A DNA stretch of 64,000 bases from Nocardia brasiliensis ATCC 700358 (GTDB lineage Bacteria > Actinomycetota > Actinomycetes > Mycobacteriales > Mycobacteriaceae): NCBI RefSeq assembly GCF_000250675.2, contig NC_018681.1:5828001-5892000 (forward strand), written 5' to 3'. The translations under genes were made by a program, and so were the position numbers. Below are positions 8,423 to 16,873 of this stretch, piece after piece. The notes beneath the pieces are model-generated. The model made no database searches, had not been told where the DNA came from, and saw nothing but the letters and a program-made list of their open reading frames with translations. How positions within the stretch are numbered: position 1 is the first letter of the stretch; each line of letters begins with the position of its first letter.

Positions 8423-8426
8423 ACCC

Positions 8427-9308
8427 TCAGGGGCGGAGTCGATGAAAGGCGGCCATTCGCTCGCGGTGGTACTCGAGGTCGTCCGCATCGTGCTCGACGC
8501 CGCGGGCGACCGCAAGGCCGAAATAGACCGCCTCCCTGCGTAAGCGGTGCCGCATCAGCTGCGCCAGGGCCACATCGTCGAAGGGGACCGCGGTGCCGCC
8601 CGCCGCGTGATAGGCCTCGACGAACGCCCGGACGCCGGCCAGGTCGCGGCCGTACTCGTCACCGAATTCCAGTGCGGCCGAAGCCAGTTCGACCTCGGGC
8701 GGGGCGACCAGCGCTTCGTCCCAGTCGAGCACCGCGGTGACGTGACCGGCGCGCGAGAGCAGATTGCCCTCGTAGTAGTCACCGTGCAGCGGCTGGGGAC
8801 GCGCGGCTCGGGTGAAGTCGGCGAGCCAGCGGTCCAGCTCGGGGTCCGGCAGTTCCGCCGACGGCGCGCCGTCCAGTCCGATCTCCAGGAACGATCGGGT
8901 CGGCCGCGGTGACGGCCGGTGCTCGGCCAGCGCGCGGTGCACCCGCGCCAGCAGCGCCGCCGCCTCGTCGCGCTGCACCGGATCCTCGCTGCTCGCCCAC
9001 TCGCCTTCGATGAAGGGCCACACCGTGATCGGGCGACCCGCCACCACGTAGACGGTCGAACCATCGGCCCGCGCGAGCGGCGCGACCGCCTCCGGAACCT
9101 CGCGGGCGGCCGCGACGGCGATGCCGTTGCACCATTCGAGCTGCGCCGGATCGCGATCCGCCGGGCCGATCCGGACGACCACGTCACCCATCCGGTAGGC
9201 CGCGGACTCCTCGCCGCCGAAAAGCCGTACGCCGTCGCCCTTGTGCCCCCATTCGGCCGCGACGGCCGCCCTGATGTCCTCGGTCAGCGGGATCTCGACG
9301 TAAACCAC
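8427..9308 (-). CDS. Phosphotransferase-fold (APH family) protein
   Basis: 293 aa from the GTG at 9306-9308, chosen because family similarity begins here; the frame is open far upstream across the divergent gene. It has the APH/choline-kinase catalytic motifs HGDYYEGNLL (catalytic loop) and VLDWDEA (metal-binding Asp). Such proteins phosphorylate small molecules including aminoglycosides, but many have other substrates; nothing here fixes the substrate. It ends 4 bp from the convergent hexosaminidase gene and is divergent from the methyltransferase. Confidence 0.75.
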   Translation of the reverse strand: MVYVEIPLTEDIRAAVAAEWGHKGDGVRLFGGEESAAYRMGDVVVRIGPADRDPAQLEWCNGIAVAAAREVPEAVAPLARADGSTVYVVAGRPITVWPFIEGEWASSEDPVQRDEAAALLARVHRALAEHRPSPRPTRSFLEIGLDGAPSAELPDPELDRWLADFTRAARPQPLHGDYYEGNLLSRAGHVTAVLDWDEALVAPPEVELASAALEFGDEYGRDLAGVRAFVEAYHAAGGTAVPFDDVALAQLMRHRLRREAVYFGLAVARGVEHDADDLEYHRERMAAFHRLRP

Positions 9309-9441
9309 GGGACAAGTTCTACCAGTGCCCATGGCCCGAACGCAGGTGGATTTCCCGGCGCCCCCGAGGGCGCGGGCGACGCTGTTCGGGCGGGCAGACT
9401 GCGTAGTGCAATATTTCCATCCGGCAGGTACCTTGGCGATC

Positions 9442-10341
9442 GTGCGTACCGAGGGAGATACCTGGGACATCACCACCAGCGTCGGGTCCACCGCGTTGTT
9501 CGTCGCCGCGGCCCGCGCGCTCGCCGGTCGGCGACCCGATCCACTGGTGGTCGATCCGTTCGCCGAGATCTTCACCCGCGCCGCGGGGCCCGAATGGGCG
9601 GACCTGCTCGACGGCAAAGCCCCGGACCATCCGTTGCTCACGCCCGGATTCGGCCCGACCTTCCAAACGTTCCTGGAAGCCAGGACCAAGTATTTCGACG
9701 ACTACTTCGCTGCCGCGACCGCGGCCGGGGTGCGTCAGGTCGTCATCCTGGCCGCCGGCCTCGATGCGCGCGCCTATCGGCTGCCCTGGCCCGACGGCAC
9801 CGTCGTCTACGAACTGGACCAGCCCAGAGTGCTGGAGTTCAAACGCCAGACCTTGGCCGCGCACGGCGACGAGCCGCGCGCCGAGCGCCGTGAGGTGCCG
9901 GTCGATCTGCGCGAGGACTGGCCGAAGGCGTTGCGCGCGAAAGGTTTCGACCCAACCGCTCCGACCGCGTGGCTGGCCGAGGGTCTGCTGCTCTATCTGC
10001 CCGCCGCCGCGGTGGATCAACTCTTCGCGCACATCGCGCAGCTCAGCGCTCCCGGCAGCCGGGTCGCCATCGAAGAGCTGGACGTAGTACCCGAGGCGAC
10101 CCGCGCCGCGCTGGATCGGCAACCGGAATCCCCGTTGAACGGCGGCACCGACTGGGTGCACCTGATCTACAACGAGCGGCGCAGCGACGCGGCGCAGTGG
10201 TTCGGCGCACGCGGGTGGCACACCGCCGGCCGCACCCTGCCGGACTATTTGGCCGCGGTGGGCCGGGAATTCGACACGGCCGCCCCGGACGCGCAGGTGG
10301 TGCCCTCGCTGGCGCGCCTGGTGACCGCGATCCGGCCCTGA
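9442..10341 (+). CDS. SAM-dependent methyltransferase (actinobacterial TIGR00027 type)
   Basis: 299 aa from GTG 9442; the frame extends upstream but family proteins begin with a VRTEGDTWDI-like stretch. Motif I is VVILAAGLDARAYRL and a following acidic YELDQP closes the SAM pocket. The group resembles leucine carboxyl methyltransferases and is very expanded in mycobacteria and nocardiae; substrates are mostly unknown. It stands alone between the APH-like gene and the toxin-antitoxin-like pair. Confidence 0.85.
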   Translation: MRTEGDTWDITTSVGSTALFVAAARALAGRRPDPLVVDPFAEIFTRAAGPEWADLLDGKAPDHPLLTPGFGPTFQTFLEARTKYFDDYFAAATAAGVRQVVILAAGLDARAYRLPWPDGTVVYELDQPRVLEFKRQTLAAHGDEPRAERREVPVDLREDWPKALRAKGFDPTAPTAWLAEGLLLYLPAAAVDQLFAHIAQLSAPGSRVAIEELDVVPEATRAALDRQPESPLNGGTDWVHLIYNERRSDAAQWFGARGWHTAGRTLPDYLAAVGREFDTAAPDAQVVPSLARLVTAIRP

Positions 10342-10390
10342 ATTTCGCCACACCCACCATCCCCGGGTAGCCCACTCCCGTTCGGCGTAC

Positions 10391-10400
10391 TACGCGCGTA
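10391..10400. promoter_or_regulatory. Palindrome before the toxin-antitoxin-like pair
   Basis: tacgcgcgta is a perfect 10-bp palindrome two bases upstream of the first gene's ATG. Ribbon-helix-helix antitoxins commonly bind palindromes over their own promoter, so this is a natural autoregulation site. The binding is inferred. Confidence 0.4.
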
Positions 10401-10402
10401 TT

Positions 10403-10690
10403 ATGTCGACTGTGGGTTTCGAGTGGCCTGATTGGGCGCTGGACATGCTCATCGGGATCACGCCGGACGAGGTGATGCAGGTGTTGACCAGGCAACGACG
10501 ATGGCCACGCCGTGGTCGCGGCGTCGAAGGCATCCAGCTGCTGACCATATGGGGCCGTACCGCGGCAGGCCGGCCGCTGATCGTCGGCTTGCGGCAGGCC
10601 GAGTCCTGGCAATGGCAGATCGTCGCCGCCCGCCCGATGAGCCCGGAGCAGGTGACCGAGTTCGAAAAATGGGAACAGGAGAACCAGTGA
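10403..10690 (+). CDS. BrnT-like putative toxin
   Basis: 95 aa. The C-terminal half follows the BrnT/RelE-like pattern: a beta strand LLTIWGRTAAGRPLIVGL, then WQIVAARPMSPEQVTEFEKWE, matching the G-R-t..gR.l.V and I.aARp.t..E...Y layout of BrnT RNase toxins. The N-terminal helix has FEWPDWALDML. Its stop overlaps the start of a ribbon-helix-helix protein gene (TGATG), the typical toxin-first order of brnTA. Toxicity is inferred; a conserved actinobacterial non-toxic role is possible. Confidence 0.6.
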   Translation: MSTVGFEWPDWALDMLIGITPDEVMQVLTRQRRWPRRGRGVEGIQLLTIWGRTAAGRPLIVGLRQAESWQWQIVAARPMSPEQVTEFEKWEQENQ

Positions 10691-11022
10691 TGGGCGACAA
10701 CAACTTCCCGGCCACCCCGCAGGGGGTGGACGAACTCATGGACAGCCTCGTGTTCGACGACCAACCCGTGCACGACGCCGACGTACCGCGTCCGCTCGCG
10801 CCCGGCGAGGACATCATGGTGGTGCGCTCGCTGCGGATTCCGCTCGACATGGATCAGTCCATCAAGGCCGAAGCGCGCCGCCGCGGGGTCACGATGAGCG
10901 AACTCATCCGGGACTGGCTCGCCGTGGAACTCGCCGCGCTCGCCGACGACCAGCCCATCTCCCGCGCCGACGCCCTGCGCGCCCTCGCCGGCGTCCGCCC
11001 CATCCATCCCCGGGCGAGTTGA
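10690..11022 (+). CDS. Ribbon-helix-helix (CopG-like) putative antitoxin
   Basis: 110 aa. The middle carries a ribbon-helix-helix: strand VVRSLRIPLDMDQSIKAEA and helices RRGVTMSELIRDWLAVELAA (about 50-85). The acidic N terminus could be the part that covers the toxin. It is translationally coupled to the upstream BrnT-like gene and ends one base before the convergent phosphotransferase gene. It probably also represses the pair through the palindrome at 10391-10400. Confidence 0.65.
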   Translation: MGDNNFPATPQGVDELMDSLVFDDQPVHDADVPRPLAPGEDIMVVRSLRIPLDMDQSIKAEARRRGVTMSELIRDWLAVELAALADDQPISRADALRALAGVRPIHPRAS

Positions 11023-11958
11023 CTACCCGGCGGCCAGCCACTTACCGAGCCGCGTCCGGTACTCCCCTACGAGTTCCGGTTGCCAGCGCGCGAAATACGC
11101 GGTCTGGTTCAGCGCGTACAGGCCGACGCCCAGCCGCAGCCGCACCTCGTCGGCCGGGTCCGGCGGGAAATGGTCGCGGTAGGACTCCAGGAACGGTTCT
11201 TCCGCACCCGGCCACCATTCGAACAGCAGCTCGCTGAGCTTGCCGAAATCGGCGAATCTGTCGTAGTAGTGCGCGTGTTCGAAGTCGAGCAGTGCCGCGG
11301 GCGCACCGTTGTCGACCAGCATGTTGTCCAGGTACAGATCGCCGTGCACGAGCGAGGCGGGCTCGCCGGGGCCGAGTTCGGCGACGACGCGAGCGAAGGC
11401 CGCCGCGATCGTCGCGGGCGAAGCGGGCAGCGCCGCTTCGGGAACCGCGCGCAGTGCGGTCTCGACCTGATCGGTGGCAGCCGCCGTCCAGGTCGTCCGC
11501 TCCCCCGAACCGGTGACCGCACCGAAGGTTTCGCGCCGAACGCCGTGCAGGGTGCCCAGCCAGTCGCCGAGCGTGCTGGCGAGCAGGCGCAGATCGGCCC
11601 GGTCCGCGCGTAACGCGGCGGTCCCGCTCTCACCGGGCAGGTATTCCTGAATGGTCACCGGCAGACCGAGCGGGGTCTGCGGTACGAATTCGTGATAGCG
11701 CACCGTCGGCACGCCGGCCGCACTCGCGAGGTGAGTCGCCGTGACCGTGGCGCGGACATACTCGGGATCGGCGCTGCGCCCGGGAATGCGCACGAGCAGT
11801 CGGCCGTCGACGGTCTCGGCGAGCCAGAGACAGTTGCTGTAACTGGGCGGGCCCGGCCGGATCGAGGTCACCCGGGCCGCCGGGCAAGCCTGCGCCAGCA
11901 CCCCGGCGACATCCCCCGCCGTCCACTCGGCGGCGCTGCGAACCGGCTGACTGACCAC
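11023..11958 (-). CDS. Phosphotransferase-fold (APH/homoserine-kinase type) protein
   Basis: 311 aa. Catalytic loop SLVHGDLYLDNMLV and metal motif LLDFEHAHYYDR identify the APH fold; the N-terminal lobe has LLVRIPGRS and an EYLPGESG hinge. A separate family member is encoded at 8427-9308; the two are not close copies. Substrate unknown. It follows the PadR gene on the same strand by 56 bp and may share its transcript. Confidence 0.78.
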   Translation of the reverse strand: MVSQPVRSAAEWTAGDVAGVLAQACPAARVTSIRPGPPSYSNCLWLAETVDGRLLVRIPGRSADPEYVRATVTATHLASAAGVPTVRYHEFVPQTPLGLPVTIQEYLPGESGTAALRADRADLRLLASTLGDWLGTLHGVRRETFGAVTGSGERTTWTAAATDQVETALRAVPEAALPASPATIAAAFARVVAELGPGEPASLVHGDLYLDNMLVDNGAPAALLDFEHAHYYDRFADFGKLSELLFEWWPGAEEPFLESYRDHFPPDPADEVRLRLGVGLYALNQTAYFARWQPELVGEYRTRLGKWLAAG

Positions 11959-12014
11959 GCTCCAGTTCTACCAGCGCGCGCCCGGGTCCCGCAGATCTGT
12001 CACCCCGCGCCTGC

Positions 12015-12578
12015 TCAGCGGTCGTCGGCCATCTCGAAGGCGCCGGCGGCCAAGCGATCGATCAGGCGCTGAGTCCATTCGGCGCGGCTGTCCGCCGTGT
12101 GCAGCCACAGACCGAGCACCTCGCCGACCGGGCCCCAGGTATCGAGATCGGTACCGGGCGAAATGTGTTCGGTGATGCTCGCGCGCCACCGGGCCATCTG
12201 CTCGGCGCGCTGCCGGAGCAGATCGATGGCCTCCGCGCGGGGCAGATCATCGATCAGCCCGACCGCGGCGGCGAGCACGTCCAGCCGCGGATCGCGCTGG
12301 GCGAGCGCCGAGCGCAGCAGGCCGAGATAGGCCTGCTGCCCCGCGTCGGTGGTCTCGTATTCGATGCGCGGCGGACCGCCGGTGGTGCTCGCGGTGGTTT
12401 CGTGCGCGATCAGCAGGTGTTCGGCGGTCATCGCTTTGAGCGCGTGATAGACCGAGCCGGATTTGACGCCCGCCCATTCGTGGGCACCCCACGATTCCAG
12501 ATCGGCCCGGACCTGATAGCCGTGCGCTCGTCCGCGCCGCCGCACCGCGCCGAGCACCAAGAGCCGAACTGCGGACAT
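12015..12578 (-). CDS. PadR family transcriptional regulator
   Basis: 187 aa from the ATG at 12576-12578. The winged helix covers residues 1-80 (LLVLGAVRRRGRAHGYQVRADL, then GSVYHALKAMTAEHLL and a wing ending YETTDAG); the C-terminal half is the helical Vir-like dimerization region. It lies 28 bp downstream of the VOC gene, so it is likely co-transcribed with it and autoregulated through the boxes at 13368-13428. PadR proteins often respond to phenolic compounds or antibiotics. Confidence 0.88.
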   Translation of the reverse strand: MSAVRLLVLGAVRRRGRAHGYQVRADLESWGAHEWAGVKSGSVYHALKAMTAEHLLIAHETTASTTGGPPRIEYETTDAGQQAYLGLLRSALAQRDPRLDVLAAAVGLIDDLPRAEAIDLLRQRAEQMARWRASITEHISPGTDLDTWGPVGEVLGLWLHTADSRAEWTQRLIDRLAAGAFEMADDR

Positions 12579-12606
12579 CGTTCCTACCTTTCGCACCGGG
12601 AGCGTG

Positions 12607-13335
12607 TCACTGATCGGCTCGCCACGCGGCCACAATACGGCGCAGCTCCGCGACACCGGCCAGGGCGTCGGCGAGCGCGGCTCGGTCCTCGCCGGTCAGC
12701 GAGATGGTCTCGATCCGGGTGAGCAAGGCTTCGGCACAGGCCGGATCATCCTGGCGCACAGCGAGTTCGGCACGGAAGGCGAGCGCATCGACCAGATCGA
12801 CCGTCGTCGCGCTGTTTTCGGTACGCCGCAATGTCCCGTCGAGGATCTTCACCGCCTGGGCGTCCGCGCCGCGCGAATCCGCCTGCACCACAGCGTCATC
12901 GATCGCCTTGCGAAGTTTCGACGTCGGTCCCGCCTCGTCGGTGGCCCGCATCGGGAAGAACCGGATCCAGTTTCCGCCCGGATCGACCACGAGGAAACCG
13001 GTGAGATTGCCGGTGTTCTTGCGCCGCCGGGGACGGGTCATCCGTGGCGTACCGGCGACCAGCAGTTTGCCGTGCTTCGCACGCATGCCGGCCGCGAACG
13101 AGTCGAACAGTGCGCCGATATCGGGCACCTGCACCACGCACGACCCGTAGGAGTCGGCGGGCACGAAGCCGGGCATCCCGAAGAACTGCAGCCAGATGTC
13201 CTCGCGCTGCAGCCCGATGGCGGGATTGGGCCGGGTCTGGCGGTAGGTCTGCTCGAACCCGAGCATCCCATAGAACTCGCCCATCTCGTCGATGTCCACG
13301 CAGGGCAACAGGGGGGTGGTGATCTCTCCGGCCAT
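12607..13335 (-). CDS. VOC (glyoxalase/bleomycin resistance fold) protein with C-terminal extension
   Basis: 242 aa from the ATG at 13333-13335; the frame has ten more upstream codons without a ribosome site. The VOC fold occupies residues 1-125 (TTPLLPCVDIDEMGEFYGMLGFE start, GGNWIRFF end). The remaining 115 residues are helical and look like a TPR-like tail, which is unusual for this family. VOC-PadR pairs often concern drug sequestration or detoxification; the ligand here is unknown. Confidence 0.78.
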   Translation of the reverse strand: MAGEITTPLLPCVDIDEMGEFYGMLGFEQTYRQTRPNPAIGLQREDIWLQFFGMPGFVPADSYGSCVVQVPDIGALFDSFAAGMRAKHGKLLVAGTPRMTRPRRRKNTGNLTGFLVVDPGGNWIRFFPMRATDEAGPTSKLRKAIDDAVVQADSRGADAQAVKILDGTLRRTENSATTVDLVDALAFRAELAVRQDDPACAEALLTRIETISLTGEDRAALADALAGVAELRRIVAAWRADQ

Positions 13336-13367
13336 CTCGGCACATCCTCTGCAATGCTCGATCACTG

Positions 13368-13428
13368 GCCAAAATTGGCTAGTAAGTCGAGCGTAGCGAC
13401 GGACGGCGCGCTAAGCAAATTTGGCTAG
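13368..13428. promoter_or_regulatory. Paired operator boxes of the VOC-PadR operon
   Basis: Two copies of an aattGGCTAG-type box (about 13373-13382 and 13418-13428) lie 45 bp apart in the promoter region. The first is part of GCCAA-AA-TTGGC, an inverted repeat at 13368-13379; the second is GCAAATTTGGC. Two similar sites just upstream of a PadR operon suggest autoregulation. Confidence 0.5.
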
Positions 13429-13448
13429 ACGGTCGATCGGCGGTCGCG

Positions 13449-14267
13449 TCAGTCCGCGCGCGGAAGCCAGGCGCGCAGCTCATCGGCGAGAGCGATCGGG
13501 GCGTCGTAGTGCATGAGATGGCCCGCGTCGGGTACGGAACGCACTGTGGCACCGGGGATCTGAGCCGTCAGCCGGTAGCCGAGCTCCGCGGGGATCCAGG
13601 TGTCCTGTGCACCCCACAGCACGCGGACCGGCAGTTCGAGGTGCTCCAGCAACCGCTCGTTCTCCTGGAGGAACCGCTCGTCGTAGTGCGCGATCTGGCG
13701 GTAGAACGCCGGTTGTCCGACCTCGCCGGTCCATGGCGCGACCAGCGGCTCGAGCTCTGCGTCGCGCAGGCCCCGGTAGCTCGCGCCCTGGATGTAGGCG
13801 CGCACGAGCGCCTCGTGGATGTAGGGCGGCAGTTCCGCGAGCAGGTCCGGATGCTCCTGCACGAATCGGAAGAACGGCGAACCGCTCGGCGGGATCGCGA
13901 CGACGTCGACGAGCAGCAGCGACGCGTACGGCACCTGACCGACCAGGTGCGCGCGCAGCGATACCGCGCCGCCGAAATCATGCGCGACGACATGCGGCCG
14001 GTCGACCTGCCAGTAGTCGAGCAGCGCGGCGAACGCCAGCGCCTGACTGCCGAAATCGACCGGGTCCTCGGGCCGTTTCGACGATGCGCCGTACCCGGGC
14101 ATATCCCAGAGGTAGACGGTGAAGTCGTCGGCGAGCGCCTCGGCGAACGGTTGCCACAGCACCGACGAGAACGGTGTGCCGTGACAGAACACCACCGCGG
14201 GCCCCTGCCCCGCGCGCCCCCACGAGATCCGCCGCCCCTGCCATTCGAAATCTTCCGAAAGCTCCAT
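13449..14267 (-). CDS. Alpha/beta hydrolase with Asp nucleophile (haloalkane dehalogenase/epoxide hydrolase type)
   Basis: 272 aa. The oxyanion loop is FCHGTPFSS and the nucleophile elbow is VAHDFGG with Asp97 in place of Ser, as in haloalkane dehalogenases, fluoroacetate dehalogenases and epoxide hydrolases. The catalytic His is in PDAGHLMHYD (His249). These enzymes form an ester with Asp and hydrolyse carbon-halogen or epoxide bonds. Choice between the two is not possible by eye. Confidence 0.85.
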   Translation of the reverse strand: MELSEDFEWQGRRISWGRAGQGPAVVFCHGTPFSSVLWQPFAEALADDFTVYLWDMPGYGASSKRPEDPVDFGSQALAFAALLDYWQVDRPHVVAHDFGGAVSLRAHLVGQVPYASLLLVDVVAIPPSGSPFFRFVQEHPDLLAELPPYIHEALVRAYIQGASYRGLRDAELEPLVAPWTGEVGQPAFYRQIAHYDERFLQENERLLEHLELPVRVLWGAQDTWIPAELGYRLTAQIPGATVRSVPDAGHLMHYDAPIALADELRAWLPRAD

Positions 14268-14479
14268 AGCAGGGCCCTACCCGCCGTCCGGCGGCCGGAA
14301 ACCCGGCCGGTCGTCAGGTAGTCCCGCACGTCGAGGCGACCGGCCCCCTCGCCACCGAGAGGGACCGGTCTCGGCAAAGGCGCTGATCAGCGGCGTGTCG
14401 GCGGGTTGGGGCGGACCGTGCGATGCCAGGATGAGCAGGCACTGGGCAACGTTGTCGGAGGCTCGTCGAGGGAGCATGC

Positions 14480-16780
14480 ATGTCGCGTCGCCGTCTGGCC
14501 TGCCTCGTTGTCCCGCTGCTGGTTCCGCTCGTTCCCGCCGGGGCGCACGCCGAAACGGCGGCCGACTCCAGCCGGTACGTGAATCCGTTCGTCGGCACCC
14601 GGGACGGTGGGCCCGATTTCGGGCACGGCGGCGGCGCGGGCATGACCTTTCCCGGCGCGGTGGCCCCGTTCGGGATGATGCAGTGGAGCCCGGACACCGT
14701 GCGCACCGCGGGCGGCGGGTACAAGTACGAGGACAACCGGCTGTACGGGTTCTCGATGACGCATATCTCCGGGCCGGGATGCACTGGCGCGCAGGACTTT
14801 CCGGTCCTGCCGATCAGCGGATCGATCGGCCGGTCACCGGCCGTCGACGGCGCGGGCTACCTGCAGACCTTCGACCACGCGAACGAGCGGGCCGACCCGG
14901 GCTACTACGGCGTGACCACCGATTCCGGCGTGCGGACCGAACTGACCACCGCCACCCGCGGCGGCGTCGCCCGGTTCACCTTCCCCACCGGCCGCCCCGG
15001 CACGGTGCTGCTCGACGTCACCGGCTCGGTCAACGGCGTCGAGGACGCCGAGATCACCCTCGATGGCAACACGGTATCCGGCTGGGCGCACACCGGCGGG
15101 TTCTGCGGCGCGAAGAGCCGGTACCGGGTGCACTTCCACGCCACCTTCGATCGTCCGATCACGGCGTCGGGCACCTGGCAAGACGATGTCCTCTATCCCG
15201 GCGGCCACTCGGTCACGGGCAAGGCACAGACGCGTCGCACCCGGTCCGGCGAGATCGCCAGCAACGGCCAAGGCAGCGGGCTGTTCCTGCAGTTCGACTC
15301 CGACCTGCCGGTGCAGATGCGCACCGCCATCTCCTATGTCAGCGTCGAGGGCGCCCGGCGCAACCTCGCCGCCGAGGTCGGCGCCAAGGATTTCGACACC
15401 GTGCGGGCGGAAGCGCACGCGGCCTGGCAGCGCAGACTGGACCAGATCGTGGTGACGGGCGGTGCGCCAGATCGGTTGCGCACCTTCTATTCCGCGCTCT
15501 ATCACGTGTTCCTGCAGCCGTACATCTTCGACGATGTCGACGGCAACTACACCGGGTTCGACGGCCACGTCCATCAGGTGCGCCCGGGGCATCATCACTA
15601 CGCCACCTTCTCCGGGTGGGACATCTATCGCAGTGCGGCACAACTGCTCGCCTGGCTCGCACCGGATGTCGCCTCGGATATCGCGCAATCCATGTACGAC
15701 AACGCGCACGCGCTCGGGGACGTGTGGGACCGGTGGTCGCATCAGAACACCGTCACCGGTGTGATGAACGGCGACCCGTACCATTCGATCCTCGCCAGCG
15801 CCTACGCCTTCGGGGCACGGGATTTCACGGCCGCGGACGCACTGGACTCGATGATCGCCGGCGCCGAACGCGTCGGCGAGCTGTCCGGTTACACCGAGCG
15901 CCCCGGCAACGACCAGTATCTGCGGCTCGGCTGGGTGCCGGATCAGGTGTCGGACACCTTGGAGTACAACATCGCCGATTTCGGCATCGCCCAACTGGCC
16001 GCGCGACTGGGCGACACCGAGCGGCACGACACCTTCCTGCGCCGAGCCGGCGGGTGGGAGCATCTGTTCAATCCGTTCACCGGCTGGCTGCAACCGCGGT
16101 CCGCGCTCGGCTTCTTCGGGCTCCTGTTCAATCCGGCGGCCACCGAGGGCTACGTGGAAGGCAATGGGGCGCAATACCATTGGATGGTATTGCACGATGT
16201 GGGTGAGCTCTTCGCCAGGATGGGCGGCCGAGACCGCGCCGCCGCCCGGCTCGACGAGTTCTTCACCGAACTCAACGCGGGCCCGCACGCGCCGCACGCC
16301 TACCTCGGCAACGAACCGTCGTTGCAGACCCCATGGCTGTACGCCTGGGCCGGGCGGCCGCACCGCACGCAGGACGTGGTGCACCGGGCCCGCACCGAAC
16401 TCTTCGGCCCGGACGCCGACGGCTTGGCGGGCAATGACGACCTGGGCACGATGTCGGCCTGGTACGTCTGGGCCGCGCTCGGGTTGTATCCGGTGATCCC
16501 GGGCCGGGCCGAACTTTTCGTGCACGGGCCCGCGTTCGAGTCCGCCGTGGTGCGCCGCTCGACCGGCGCCGAATTCACCATCGTCGCGCCGGAAACCTCC
16601 GATGCCAACCGCTACATCCAGTCGTTGCGGGTCGGCGGGGCGGAAACGACGCGGGCGTGGCTGCCCGAGTCGTTCGCGCTGTCCGGCGGCCGCCTCGACT
16701 TCACCATGGGCCCGCGACCCGCGCCCCGGTTCGGCGCCACGGACGCCGACACGCCGCCGTCGTTCGGCGCCCTGCGGTAG
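14480..16780 (+). CDS. Secreted GH92 family alpha-mannosidase
   Basis: 766 aa with a Sec signal peptide (cleavage near AGAHA, residue 25). The GH92 start is clear: YVNPFVGTRDGGPDFGHGGGAGMTFPGA and later GFSMTHISGPGC. The barrel region carries YHVFLQPYIFDDVDGNYTGFD, RSAAQLLAWL and GNDDLGTMSAWYVWAALGLYP. GH92 enzymes are calcium-dependent exo-mannosidases. In a mannan/lipoarabinomannan-making actinobacterium it could act on its own wall glycans or on fungal/host mannans. Confidence 0.93.
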   Translation: MSRRRLACLVVPLLVPLVPAGAHAETAADSSRYVNPFVGTRDGGPDFGHGGGAGMTFPGAVAPFGMMQWSPDTVRTAGGGYKYEDNRLYGFSMTHISGPGCTGAQDFPVLPISGSIGRSPAVDGAGYLQTFDHANERADPGYYGVTTDSGVRTELTTATRGGVARFTFPTGRPGTVLLDVTGSVNGVEDAEITLDGNTVSGWAHTGGFCGAKSRYRVHFHATFDRPITASGTWQDDVLYPGGHSVTGKAQTRRTRSGEIASNGQGSGLFLQFDSDLPVQMRTAISYVSVEGARRNLAAEVGAKDFDTVRAEAHAAWQRRLDQIVVTGGAPDRLRTFYSALYHVFLQPYIFDDVDGNYTGFDGHVHQVRPGHHHYATFSGWDIYRSAAQLLAWLAPDVASDIAQSMYDNAHALGDVWDRWSHQNTVTGVMNGDPYHSILASAYAFGARDFTAADALDSMIAGAERVGELSGYTERPGNDQYLRLGWVPDQVSDTLEYNIADFGIAQLAARLGDTERHDTFLRRAGGWEHLFNPFTGWLQPRSALGFFGLLFNPAATEGYVEGNGAQYHWMVLHDVGELFARMGGRDRAAARLDEFFTELNAGPHAPHAYLGNEPSLQTPWLYAWAGRPHRTQDVVHRARTELFGPDADGLAGNDDLGTMSAWYVWAALGLYPVIPGRAELFVHGPAFESAVVRRSTGAEFTIVAPETSDANRYIQSLRVGGAETTRAWLPESFALSGGRLDFTMGPRPAPRFGATDADTPPSFGALR

Positions 16781-16873
16781 CCACCGGGCGCGGCGCTGGG
16801 CGCGGCGCGGTGAAATCGCCTTTGCTGCGGGCGAACTGACCCGTTCGCGTCAGCATCGATCCCACTATTGACT

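Noticed and set aside
8427..9308. Calling the APH-fold protein an aminoglycoside resistance gene
   Set aside because: Motifs only show the fold; many relatives phosphorylate other metabolites.
9325..9441. In-frame N-terminal extension of the methyltransferase
   Set aside because: It overlaps the probable promoter region; family proteins start at the VRTEGD-like stretch.
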